Origin: Poritiphilus flavus
GTDB taxonomy: Bacteria; Bacteroidota; Bacteroidia; Flavobacteriales; Flavobacteriaceae
Assembly: GCF_009901585.1 (NCBI RefSeq)
Contig: NZ_WXYO01000002.1
Coordinates: 218,769-282,768 of the forward strand
Direction: 5' to 3'
DNA length: 64,000 nucleotides
Below the pieces are notes generated by a model that made no database searches, was not told the DNA's origin, and worked only from the letters and a program-made list of their open reading frames with translations. The position numbers and the translations under genes were made by a program. Positions 44,504-53,327 of the stretch are shown in pieces (the stretch's first letter is position 1; each line of letters opens with the position of its first letter).

Positions 44504-44929
44504 ATGAGTTTAGAAAAAATACTATCAATAGGCGGTAAGCCTGGACTTTTTAAATTGTTAACACAAACCAGAACAGGTTTTGTCGCGGAGTCTTTACTCA
44601 ACGGAAAAAAAATAACCGTCGGCATCAATAACAACGTAAGTGTCCTTTCGGAGATCGCCATATATACCCTGGATGAAGAACTACCGCTTAGGGAGGTCTT
44701 TCAAAAAATAAAAGAGAAGGAAAAAGGGAGTAAAACTTCCGTTGGGCATAAGGAAGACAAACTCAAACTTGAGGAATACTTTTTTGAAATACTTCCGAAT
44801 TACGATGAAGACCGGGTGTATCCAAGCGATATCAAGAAAGTGATCCAGTGGTACAATATTCTACATGACCAGGGCATAACTGAATTTCAGGAAAGTTCAG
44901 ATGAAGAAGCCTCCGACGAGGAAGAATAG
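44504..44929 (+). CDS. DUF5606 domain protein
   Basis: A 141-residue protein, largely confined to Bacteroidota. It starts MSLEKILSIGGKPGLFKLLTQTRTGFVAESL, with ISVG-like strands and VSVLSEIAIYTLDEELPLREVF in the centre, then YFFEILPNYDEDRVYPSDIKKVIQWYNIL and an acidic tail (ESSDEEASDEEE). Function unknown. It follows ruvX and def, a conserved neighbourhood in this family as far as I recall. It ends at an intrinsic terminator. Confidence 0.82.
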   Translation: MSLEKILSIGGKPGLFKLLTQTRTGFVAESLLNGKKITVGINNNVSVLSEIAIYTLDEELPLREVFQKIKEKEKGSKTSVGHKEDKLKLEEYFFEILPNYDEDRVYPSDIKKVIQWYNILHDQGITEFQESSDEEASDEEE

Positions 44930-44952
44930 ACTTCATTTTGGCAATACTGGAG

Positions 44953-44980
44953 AACCTGGCCTTTGGTTAGGTTTTTTTTA
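44953..44980 (+). terminator. Intrinsic terminator after the DUF5606 gene
   Basis: AACCT (44953-44957) pairs with AGGTT (44969-44973), with possible inner pairing, followed by T8. Confidence 0.7.
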
Positions 44981-45039
44981 TGATTTCGGAGCATATTTAT
45001 TGGCTATATTTAGCAAATTTAACTTAAACTAAGCCAACT

Positions 45040-48000
45040 ATGAACCGATCCGCAATCGCCTTTATCCTGATTATTTTCACACCCTTTTTAGTAAGCTCTC
45101 AAGCAGAAGAGAAGGCTAAAGACAGCACAAAAAAGGCTACTAAGGAATTACCTCTTGAACCGGAACGTTCCATTGCCTTTAACACGGATACTGGTACCTG
45201 GATCTCCCTGGATGTAAGCCCGGACGGACAGACCATAGTCTTTGATCTTATGGGGGATATCTATTCTCTGCCGATCAGTGGGGGTAAGGCTACTCCAATC
45301 ACCACAGGAATGGCCTATGATGTACATCCCCGGTACAGCCCGGACGGTAAATCGCTGGTCTTTATTTCGGATAAAAGCGGATCGGATAATATATGGACTA
45401 TAGATCTGGAAACCAAAGAGGATAAACAGATCAGCAAGAACAAAAAACACAATTTCTTCTCCGCGGATTGGACTCCGGACGGCGATTTCATCGTTGGCGT
45501 AAAAGGAAGGCGAAACATCAAGCCACAGATCTACCACAAGGACGGTGGTTCCGGGAGTCAACTGGTCAAAGAACCGAAAGATATCAAGTTAATTGATCCA
45601 GCCTTCAGCCCTGATGGCAAATTATTGTATTTCTCTCAGCGCAGGCGGGCGTGGAATTACAATGCCCAATTACCTCAGTATCAGTTGGGGACTTACGACA
45701 TGGAAGATGGGGATATGGCGGTTATCAGTTCCAGGTATGGCTCAGCATTTACGCCCACTCCTTCTCCTGATGGTAACTGGCTGGTTTACGGCACTCGATT
45801 TGAGGATGAAACCGGATTGATACTAAGAAATCTGAAAACCGGTAAGGAACGATGGCTGGCGTATCCTGTACAAAGGGATGAACAGGAATCCATTGCTCCT
45901 CTGGGAGTGCTTCCTGGCATGTCTTTTACTCCGGATAGTAAGAACCTGGTAACCTCCTACGGCGGAAAGATCTATTCAATTTCCCTTGAGACAGGCGCGG
46001 CCACGGAGATCCCATTCAATGCGGATGTCAATCTTGACCTCGGTCCCCGATTGAAATTCGACTATCCCATAGAAGATACCGAAGAAGCCCTGGTGACCCA
46101 AATCAGGGATGCGGTACCTTCCCCGGATGGTAACAAACTGGCTTTTACCGCCCTAAACAGGCTGTATGTTATGGATTTACCCAATGGGACCCCAAGTAGA
46201 TTAACTAATAATGATTTTACCGAGGCTCAGCCGGCCTGGTCGCCTGACGGTAATTTTCTTGTCTACACTACCTGGAAAAAAGGCGGAGGGCATTTGTATA
46301 AGGTGAACCTTGAGGGCAGGCGAAGAACGGTGCAGCTTACCAGGGAACCGGGGTTGTACACTAGTCCTTCATGGTCTTATAAAAGTAATCGTATAGCATT
46401 TCACAGGGCGACCGCCCAGGTGTACGACGATGCTATTGGGCCTTTCACAAGACGTGCGCAGGAAGACCTGGTCTGGATTTCCTCCAATGGCGGGGCCACC
46501 AATTTCATCGATAAAACCAAAGGAAGAAGCAATCCACACTTCACCAAAATTGACGACCGTATCTATTTGAGCAACGGCAGAAAGGGTTTGTTGTCCATTC
46601 GCTGGGACGGAACGGACCAGAAAGAACACCTGATTTTGAAGGGTATTGAAACCTATGGTTCGCAGGATATATTTGGGAAAGACCATTCCCATGACCATTC
46701 GCATTCATTGCTGCCATCCGCAGACAGCGGACAGGAACCTAACGACAAATCTTCCAGGCCTTCGGAGATCAGGATCTCACCAGACGGAAAGACCGCTCTG
46801 GCTCAAATCAATAATGATATGTTTACCGTAAGGATCCCCCGTTATGGAAAAACTCCTACGATTTCGGTTGCAAGTCCGGATAAGGCTTCTTTTCCGGCGA
46901 TGAAACTTACCATCATGGGAGGCGAATTTCCAGCATGGTCTTCAGACAGTAAAAAGGTACACTGGTCTTTGGGAGCAAGTCATTTTCGATATGATCTTGA
47001 GGAGGGACGAAAGTTCAAGGATAGCCTGGCAGAGGCCAAGAAGAAGGAAAAAGAATTAAAGGAAACTGAAAAGAAATCCGATTCCACCAAAACGGATAAG
47101 AAGGAAGACAAAGACAAAAAAGATCCAAAATTCGAGGCGGATGAATTTAAGATCAAGGTAACCTTTAAGAAGGATACCCCCAAAGGTACCTTACTGTTGA
47201 AAGGTGGCCGGATCATCAGTATGAAAGGGGACGAAATTATTGAGAATGGGGATTTGCTTATAGAAAACAACAGGATCAAGGCCATAGGACCAAGTGGCAG
47301 CTTTAGTGTCCCTGAGAACACTACAACCATAGATGTTTCGGGTAAAACTCTGGCACCTGGCTTTATAGATACTCACGCCCATATGTGGCCCAACTGGGGG
47401 ATTCACAAGAACCAGATTTGGATGTATTCCGCTAACCTTGCCTATGGGGTGACTACCACTAGAGACCCGCAGACCGCCACTACTGATGTGCTTACATATG
47501 CCGACATGGTCGATGCAGGGATATTGCACGGGCCAAGGGTTTATAGTACAGGCCCGGGTGTCGGGTTCTGGAGGTATAAGATCAATAGTCTCGACCACGC
47601 GAGGGAAGTGCTGAAACAATACAGTGAGTACTACAACACCAAAAGTATAAAGATGTACCTGGTAGGAAACAGGCAGCAAAGGCAATGGATCATCATGGCT
47701 GCGAAAGAGTTAAAGCTGATGCCCACAACAGAAGGCGGACTGGATTACAAACTCAACATGACCCAATTACTGGACGGATATCCCGGACATGAGCACGCCC
47801 TTCCGATTTACCCGATCTATAAAGATGTGGTAAAGAGTATAGCCGACTCAAAAATGACAGTTACACCAACGCTTTTAGTGGCTTACGGGGGTCCATGGGC
47901 TGAGAATTATTATTATTCCCGCGAGGATGTTTGGGGAGATAAAAAGATACAGTACTTCACTCCTTATGAAGAATTAGCAAGCAAATCCAGAAGACGGCCG

Positions 48001-48441
48001 GGATGGTTCATGGACGAAGAACACGTTTTCAAAAAACATGCGGTCTTTATGAAAGATTTGGTTGAAGCAGGAGGGTTGGCCGGAGTTGGCAGTCATGGAC
48101 AGCTTCAGGGATTGGGTTATCATTGGGAGTTGTGGTCTGTTGCGAGTGCGGATATGACCAATCACGATGCTCTGAAAGTAGCTACCATCCACGGGGCGGA
48201 AGCTCTGGGCCTTGAAAAGGACCTGGGATCGCTGGAAGTAGGAAAACTGGCCGATATTGTTATCATGGGGCAAAACCCTTTGGATAACCTCCGAAACACA
48301 AATACGTTGACGCATGTGGTCAAGAACGGACGGGTTTATAATGCGGATAATTTGGATGAGGTTTGGCCTGAGGAGCAAAAGGCGGATACTTTTTATTGGC
48401 AAACCCAGAGGCCTGAAGGATTACCGGGGGTTAAAAAGTGA
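45040..48441 (+). CDS. TolB-type beta-propeller / amidohydrolase fusion, exported
   Basis: A 1133-residue exported protein (signal peptide AIAFILIIFTPFLVSSQ). Residues about 50-660 form WD40-like PD40/TolB propeller blades, with repeated SPDGxxLxF motifs such as VSPDGQTIVFDLMGDIYSL, YSPDGKSLVFISD and WSPDGNFLVYTTW. A Lys/Glu/Asp-rich linker is at about 661-704. Residues about 720-1133 form an amidohydrolase: metal motif GFIDTHAHMWPN (about 773-784), EHALPIYP, GSHGQL, and closing ATIHGAEALGLEKDLGSLEVGKLADIVIM. A His-rich loop (DHSHDHSHS) is at 548-556. The substrate is unknown; imidazolonepropionase-like peptidases and nucleoside-type hydrolases share this fusion. Confidence 0.88.
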   Translation: MNRSAIAFILIIFTPFLVSSQAEEKAKDSTKKATKELPLEPERSIAFNTDTGTWISLDVSPDGQTIVFDLMGDIYSLPISGGKATPITTGMAYDVHPRYSPDGKSLVFISDKSGSDNIWTIDLETKEDKQISKNKKHNFFSADWTPDGDFIVGVKGRRNIKPQIYHKDGGSGSQLVKEPKDIKLIDPAFSPDGKLLYFSQRRRAWNYNAQLPQYQLGTYDMEDGDMAVISSRYGSAFTPTPSPDGNWLVYGTRFEDETGLILRNLKTGKERWLAYPVQRDEQESIAPLGVLPGMSFTPDSKNLVTSYGGKIYSISLETGAATEIPFNADVNLDLGPRLKFDYPIEDTEEALVTQIRDAVPSPDGNKLAFTALNRLYVMDLPNGTPSRLTNNDFTEAQPAWSPDGNFLVYTTWKKGGGHLYKVNLEGRRRTVQLTREPGLYTSPSWSYKSNRIAFHRATAQVYDDAIGPFTRRAQEDLVWISSNGGATNFIDKTKGRSNPHFTKIDDRIYLSNGRKGLLSIRWDGTDQKEHLILKGIETYGSQDIFGKDHSHDHSHSLLPSADSGQEPNDKSSRPSEIRISPDGKTALAQINNDMFTVRIPRYGKTPTISVASPDKASFPAMKLTIMGGEFPAWSSDSKKVHWSLGASHFRYDLEEGRKFKDSLAEAKKKEKELKETEKKSDSTKTDKKEDKDKKDPKFEADEFKIKVTFKKDTPKGTLLLKGGRIISMKGDEIIENGDLLIENNRIKAIGPSGSFSVPENTTTIDVSGKTLAPGFIDTHAHMWPNWGIHKNQIWMYSANLAYGVTTTRDPQTATTDVLTYADMVDAGILHGPRVYSTGPGVGFWRYKINSLDHAREVLKQYSEYYNTKSIKMYLVGNRQQRQWIIMAAKELKLMPTTEGGLDYKLNMTQLLDGYPGHEHALPIYPIYKDVVKSIADSKMTVTPTLLVAYGGPWAENYYYSREDVWGDKKIQYFTPYEELASKSRRRPGWFMDEEHVFKKHAVFMKDLVEAGGLAGVGSHGQLQGLGYHWELWSVASADMTNHDALKVATIHGAEALGLEKDLGSLEVGKLADIVIMGQNPLDNLRNTNTLTHVVKNGRVYNADNLDEVWPEEQKADTFYWQTQRPEGLPGVKK

Positions 48442-48931
48442 GCAGTTGGCAGCCCTCCTTCGCTAAAGCTTCGAAGGATGAGATCAGTGAGCAGTTGACA
48501 GTTTGAAATGTCAGGTCGAGCGCAGTCGAGACCTAGTTAGGACAGTTGGCAGTTTCCAGTTGGCAGTTTCCAGTTGGCAGTTTCCAGTTTCCAGTTGGCA
48601 TTATTGTCAGTTCGAGCGTCCACCCGCCCGCCCGCTCCGGTACGGATGGGGCCAAGACGTTCGGACGGGCAGTCGAGAACTATGTAAGACCGCAAGCTCT
48701 ATACATCGCTCAATCGCCAAATCTACGGAGGACAATTTCAGTTGGCAGATGACAGTGGGCAGTTGACAGTTTGAAATGTCAGGTCGAGCGGAGTCGAGAC
48801 CTCGTTAGGGCAGTGGGCAGTGAACAGTCCTCCTTCGCTAAAGTTACTGAGGATGAATTCAGTGGGCAGTCAATTTTACAGTTCCTCAATTTCACATTTC
48901 CACATTTCCACATTTTCAAATTAATAACCCT

Positions 48932-48994
48932 CTTTCTGCTTTTAAAATGCAGTGGCGGCGACTAACTTGATGTTGGGGTGGGGTTAGGAACCCC
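48932..48994 (-). repeat. GGGGTT-hairpin interspersed element, copy 4 (inverted)
   Basis: An inverted copy: CTTTCTGCTTTTAAAATGCAG, then GGGGTGGGGTTAGGAACCCC, leading directly into CAGT heptamers. Confidence 0.7.
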
Positions 48995-49226
48995 GGTTTC
49001 AGTAGGCAGTCCGCAGTTCGCAGTTGGCAGTCTACCTTTACTATGTTTCGGAAGGTAAATGGGCGGAGCTCAAGGCAAGATATGCGAAGTTAGAAGTAGG
49101 ATTGATGAAGAAGAAATTACAGTTCATGTTTCTGACAAATCATCTAAACGAATAAACAAATCAACGAATCAGCGATTGGCAGCCCTCCTTCGCCAAAGCT
49201 TCGGCGGATAAATCCAGTGAACAGTA

Positions 49227-49378
49227 AACAGTCCCGATAGCTATCGGGAGTGAGCAGTTCTCTCCGGTATCGTTGATGGTTGATCCCTTCTTCGCCAAGG
49301 CTACGAAGGGCAAAGAGTTGATGGTCTGCGTACAGCGTATAGCGCAAAGCGTAAGACGAATATACGATGTACGATATG
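49227..49378 (-). repeat. Right arm of the 152-bp inverted repeat (partner 32384-32535)
   Basis: The reverse complement of 32384-32535 with six substitutions and no gap. The two arms flank about 17 kb that carries NdpA, ctaA, the nonulosonate cluster, dapD, ruvX, def and the amidohydrolase. Confidence 0.95.
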
Positions 49379-49443
49379 GGATATTAGATATACGATATTC
49401 GTTCTTAAACGTATTTTGCAAATAATTCAAGAATTCGTCTAAA

Positions 49444-49595
49444 CATCCAACCATCTTACTATCTAGCAATCTAACCGTCCAACTGTCTAACCATCTAACC
49501 ATCCAGCCGTCTAACCATCTAACTATCCAACCTTCTAACTATCCATCAGTCCAACCATCTAACAGTCCAACCATCTAATCGTCCAACAGTCCAAT
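49444..49595 (+). repeat. Degenerate octamer array (NRTCYAAC)x19
   Basis: Nineteen consecutive 8-bp units of the type CATCTAAC, CGTCCAAC, AGTCCAAC or TATCCAAC. The same class fills 63.4-64.0 kb and, inverted, about 32205-32334. Confidence 0.9.
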
Positions 49596-49692
49596 TCCTC
49601 GATTCCTCAATTTCACGCTTTTACGATTCTTCAAATTTTCAAACCTCCCCATTAAACTTAAACTTGTACTTAAGCTTACGCTTGAAATATGA

Positions 49693-50838
49693 TCAGTCCT
49701 TTAATTCCTTGATAATCCTGGATAAACTTTCACTTTCAACCCCCAGGCTATTAAGCATTTCGTAGTACTTTAATGCCTCCTTGAAGTCCCCCGTCAAAAG
49801 ATTAAGATCCGCTTTAAGCGATACCAGTTCAATGGATCCCGGGTAGTGTTTTTCATACTGGCTAAGGATAAACCGGGCATAGTCCCATTCTTTAGTGACC
49901 ATTTGCTCCCTGGCGAAGCGTTGATACTGGGATTCCGGTACTTTCAACTCATATCCAAACCTTTCGGATAATTTCTTATAGTGCTCCTCAACCAGGAAGA
50001 TCTCATCCAATTCCGGGAACTGTTCCAGATTGAACCCTTCATAGATAAATTTAAGACCGTGGATAAAACCTTCTATGGTAATACTTTCATGACTGCTATC
50101 CTCCAGTTTTTCGAACTTAAATCTAAGTCCTGATTCCTGGTCCTGAAGTATATGAGCGTATTTTTTAGTACTGATTGCGGTATATCCTCCTTCGTTACCC
50201 ACAGCCACATAAATGGATTCAGGAATGGGAGCGTTTTGTTCGTAATAAGCATCTGCTTTCTTCACTTGTTGCTCACCGTTTCTGCCCAGGCTGGGGCTTA
50301 GCGCGATATATGCCTGAAACCGCTCAGGTTCCTCCATAGTAGTGTACACTGTAAATAATCCACCGAAAGAATGTCCGGCAAGAATGCTATAAGGATGCGT
50401 GCGGTAGTTTTGCTTCACCCAGGGTTGCAGTTCCTGCGTTAAAAAATCCAGGAACTTTTTTCCACCTCCAAAGCGGGCGGGATTGTCGTTCTTCCCTGCT
50501 GGTGTAAGATCCCGATTCCTGTTGTTGTTTACGACCCCAATCAACAGTATTCCAGGGATCTCCCCGGCGGCCGTCAGTTTATCCAGGAGCGCTGCAACGT
50601 ATTTGAAATTCCATTCCGCGTCCAGCAGATACATGACATGATACGTAACCTGTCCTTCGGCATAACCGTCAGGCGTGAAAACGGCAATTTTCCTTTCCTC
50701 ATTCAGGATCTCAGATTCGATCGTATATAATTTCCCCGCCTTGATAATAGCCTCCTGTGCGAAAGCAGTCAGCTGGGCGGAAGCGAAAATTAAAATGAGA
50801 ATTATTCTTAGTAAATGCAGTTTTCCGAATAAGTACAT
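49693..50838 (-). CDS. Exported esterase-D-like alpha/beta hydrolase
   Basis: A 381-residue exported serine hydrolase of the putative-esterase (Fes/IroE/EstD) fold. After the signal peptide (RIILILIFASAQLTAFAQ) come KIAVFTPDGYAEGQVTYHVMYLLDAEW and the nucleophile GHSFGG (S157). The C-terminal quarter is helical with a TPR-like unit (DYARFILSQYEKHYPGSIELVSLKADLNLLTGDFKEALKYYEML). The substrate is unknown. It follows the GH20 gene at a 40-bp gap and starts the 3' end of a minus-strand run of hydrolases. Confidence 0.85.
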   Translation of the reverse strand: MYLFGKLHLLRIILILIFASAQLTAFAQEAIIKAGKLYTIESEILNEERKIAVFTPDGYAEGQVTYHVMYLLDAEWNFKYVAALLDKLTAAGEIPGILLIGVVNNNRNRDLTPAGKNDNPARFGGGKKFLDFLTQELQPWVKQNYRTHPYSILAGHSFGGLFTVYTTMEEPERFQAYIALSPSLGRNGEQQVKKADAYYEQNAPIPESIYVAVGNEGGYTAISTKKYAHILQDQESGLRFKFEKLEDSSHESITIEGFIHGLKFIYEGFNLEQFPELDEIFLVEEHYKKLSERFGYELKVPESQYQRFAREQMVTKEWDYARFILSQYEKHYPGSIELVSLKADLNLLTGDFKEALKYYEMLNSLGVESESLSRIIKELKD

Positions 50839-50878
50839 GAGAATCGGTATGTGGCTACATTTACTAAGATAGTAAAGA

Positions 50879-52498
50879 TCAATCTTTCATGATCTCCTTA
50901 TAGGTGTATTTACTCTCTTTCCAGTCAATTCTTGGGGAGGGATAATACTTTACATTCATCCTATCCAGGAAAGGCGCCTGGTTCGCAAGTCTCACTTTGT
51001 AGTTTTCCCAGTCGCGGTTTTCCTCTGTGCTCCAGCTTAATTCGGAATAACCAATAACCCTGGGGAAAGCAAGGTATTCCAATTCCTCTATATTGCTGAT
51101 GGTCTCAGACCACAATGGAGCCTCAACACCCAGGATCTGTTCCCTTGGAATACCCTTCGCATAACTTTCCGGGGTCCATATGTATGCCGTATCAACCGGG
51201 ATATACGCAGCCCAATGCAGTCCGAACTTCGAGAGTGTATCGTATTGCATATCCAGGTAGGCCTTTTTAGCGGGTGAAAGGATCACCTGCATTCCTTTTT
51301 CAATGGCCTTTTCAGCATTTTCTTCGCTGGCCCAGAATTGAGAAATGGAAGTGCTGTCAATATCTGCGGTAGCCACCTCGTCCCAACCAATCATTCGCTT
51401 GCCGTATTTCTGAACGATCTTTTCCACCCTGTTTACGAAATAGATATAATCATTCTTTTTGGTTACATGGCTTTCATCCCCACCGATATGAAAATAGGGC
51501 CCTGGACTTATTTCTGTTATTTCACGCACCACGTCGTCTATAAAAGCATAGACGGTATCCTTACGGGTGTCGAATGTGCTAAAACCAACTTTGGTGCCTT
51601 CATAAAGTTTAGGGGTCTTTCCATTCCCGTTCAGGAAGGGGTAGGAAACCGATGCCGCATTGGTATGCCCGGGCATGTCAACCTCCGGAACGATAGTCAT
51701 ATAATGGTCCGCAGCATATGCTACAATTTCCTTGTAGTCTTCCTGGGTAAAAAAGCCTCCAGCCTCACCGCCAACCTCAGTACTTCCGCCGACTTCGGTG
51801 AGTTTAGGCCAGGATTTGATCTCTATACGCCAACCCTGATCATCCGTAAGATGCAGGTGGAGGTGATTGATCTTGTAATAGGCCAGCAGATCGATGTATT
51901 TTTTTACATCAGCTACACTGAAAAAATGCCTTGCTACATCCAGCATAGACCCTCGATATTCAAAATTGGGCTTATCGGTAATTTTCCCTGAGGGGACCGG
52001 CCAGATGGGTCTCTCAGCGAGGGTATCATTGCTAACCTCAGGTATGATCTGCCTGAGAGTTTGAATGCCTCGGAAAGCTGCTTCCGCAGTCGGAGCATTG
52101 ATAATGATGGAATCATTTGTGATATTGAGCTCATAGGCCTCCGTGGCTTCGGCATCGGGTCCCTCAGCCTGGTTGATGTAAATCACCCCATTTACTTCCC
52201 CTGGATCAGCCGCGTTCACTGGTATCACAAGTCCTGTCTTCCCTTTGATCTTTTCGGAAAGAAAGCTACCCACTTTCTCAAATCCTGTCTGCTCGGCAGA
52301 GGTATAGATTGCGGTGAACTGGTCCAGGCCAAAGGCTGAGTTAGTCGGTACTACCTCTAAAGGCATAGGGATCATATCTGCCGAGGCCAGGTCAGTAGGA
52401 GGGAAGTTGATTTGCTCCTTTACTTTGGTCTGACAACCGATCAGCATTGCAGATCCTACAAAAACTACTAGAGCGTGTACGAGCACATTATTTTTCAT
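50879..52498 (-). CDS. Beta-N-acetylhexosaminidase lipoprotein (GH20)
   Basis: A 539-residue GH20 exo-hydrolase that releases terminal GlcNAc or GalNAc. The lipobox AMLIGC gives a lipid-anchored Cys22. A GH20b-like domain (about 40-170) precedes the catalytic barrel: GSMLDVARHFFSVADVKKYIDLLA, HLTDDQGWRIEI, PEVDMPGHTNAA and HIGGDE with the catalytic pair D341-E342 (substrate-assisted mechanism). The tail WTPESYAKGIPREQILGVEAPLWSETI carries the conserved Trp and Glu. Probably a chitin- or glycan-derived sugar scavenger at the cell surface or periplasm. Confidence 0.95.
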   Translation of the reverse strand: MKNNVLVHALVVFVGSAMLIGCQTKVKEQINFPPTDLASADMIPMPLEVVPTNSAFGLDQFTAIYTSAEQTGFEKVGSFLSEKIKGKTGLVIPVNAADPGEVNGVIYINQAEGPDAEATEAYELNITNDSIIINAPTAEAAFRGIQTLRQIIPEVSNDTLAERPIWPVPSGKITDKPNFEYRGSMLDVARHFFSVADVKKYIDLLAYYKINHLHLHLTDDQGWRIEIKSWPKLTEVGGSTEVGGEAGGFFTQEDYKEIVAYAADHYMTIVPEVDMPGHTNAASVSYPFLNGNGKTPKLYEGTKVGFSTFDTRKDTVYAFIDDVVREITEISPGPYFHIGGDESHVTKKNDYIYFVNRVEKIVQKYGKRMIGWDEVATADIDSTSISQFWASEENAEKAIEKGMQVILSPAKKAYLDMQYDTLSKFGLHWAAYIPVDTAYIWTPESYAKGIPREQILGVEAPLWSETISNIEELEYLAFPRVIGYSELSWSTEENRDWENYKVRLANQAPFLDRMNVKYYPSPRIDWKESKYTYKEIMKD

Positions 52499-52518
52499 GT
52501 TAGATATTTATGAGTTGA

Positions 52519-53163
52519 TTAGTTGATATAATTCCGAATAACTTCGTACCAGAGTTTGTAACCCGCGGCATTCATGTGAAGACCATCTTCTATAAAGATA
52601 TCATCTCGAACTTTTCTGCCCTTCAGCATAATATCCCAGACGTTCGCAAATTCCAGATAACTGTGTTTTTCGCTCAATCTCCTGAATTTTCGGTTTAATT
52701 TTTTATAGCCTCTTTTCAGGTGCCACCTGGCCAGACTGGGTTTCGCTGCAATCAATACTATCCGGGTAGAAGGATCCTTTTCCCTTATTTCCTCAATAAT
52801 CGCCTCGGTATCCGCCAGTATTCTTTTAGGTCGTTTTCGTGCAGAAATGTCATTGTCTCCCTCGTAAATAAATACCTTCTTAGGATTGTATCTCAGAATT
52901 AGCTCCTCAGTAAAACCCAAAAGGTCTGAAGCCTGGGAGCCACCAAAGCCCGAATTTACGATCTGATATTCCGGAAAGATCTCCGGCAGGTTCTCCCAAA
53001 AGCGAATACTTGAACTTCCGGCGAATACTACCGTCTCTCTGGAACTGTCCCAAAGGGTATCGTATTTTTTTTGTAAAGCTTCAACCTCTTCCTGAAAACG
53101 AAGCGGGTCCTGGCCGTAACCGAATAAGCATATAAAAAGGGTCAGTACCAAAAATAGGCGCAT
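52519..53163 (-). CDS. Exported SGNH/GDSL-family esterase
   Basis: A 214-residue exported SGNH hydrolase: signal peptide LFLVLTLFICLFGYGQ, block I VFAGSSSIRFWENL (catalytic Ser), block II GFGGSQASDLL, block III IYEGDNDISA, and block V EDGLHMNAAGYKLW with Asp-x-x-His. The type resembles carbohydrate/acyl esterases that remove O-acetyl groups from sugars. A 20-bp gap to the GH20 gene supports a shared transcript and a joint role in glycan turnover. Confidence 0.9.
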   Translation of the reverse strand: MRLFLVLTLFICLFGYGQDPLRFQEEVEALQKKYDTLWDSSRETVVFAGSSSIRFWENLPEIFPEYQIVNSGFGGSQASDLLGFTEELILRYNPKKVFIYEGDNDISARKRPKRILADTEAIIEEIREKDPSTRIVLIAAKPSLARWHLKRGYKKLNRKFRRLSEKHSYLEFANVWDIMLKGRKVRDDIFIEDGLHMNAAGYKLWYEVIRNYIN

Positions 53164-53193
53164 CTGCTTTGATATTGAGATACCAAGATACTT

Positions 53194-53327
53194 CTAATTT
53201 GCTAAATGTTCAATTATTTTAGGTTCATCCAGTACATTATCCTGGCTGCGGTTCATAGCACCATATACTATTCCCAAAACACTCAATGGAAATGGAATTG
53301 AAAAATTAAATTTAAATATCGGCTGTC
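53194..53327 (-). pseudogene. Possible remnant of a coding sequence (3' end)
   Basis: In this 164-bp gap the minus strand is open from the stop of the downstream hydrolase gene to a TAG at 53194-53196, about 44 codons. The translation reads PLSVLGIVYGAMNRSQDN and ends KIIEHLAN. Its first half is hydrophobic, its second half is charged, as in the last helix and tail of a membrane transporter. No start of a full gene is present. It may be the tail of a deleted transporter gene; chance is not excluded. Confidence 0.3.

Larger units (their letters stand above)
48442..49692. repeat. Repeat mosaic between convergent genes (48.4-49.7 kb)
   Basis: No gene is credible here. Components are 26-bp palindrome copies (48456-48478, 48828-48853, 49186-49208, 49285-49310), CAGTNNN heptamers in several blocks, an inverted GGGGTT element (48932-48994), the right arm of the 152-bp inverted pair (49227-49378) and an octamer array (49444-49595). 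Two nearly identical stretches with GTCAGGTCGAGC...GTCGAGACCT (48508-48536, 48776-48804) also occur. The apparent reading frames are translations of repeat units. Confidence 0.85.

Noticed and set aside
48503-49502. Several apparent reading frames of 60-110 codons in the 48.4-49.7 kb gap
   Set aside because: They translate heptamer and octamer units (for example runs of QLAVSSW) and have no promoter or conserved motif.
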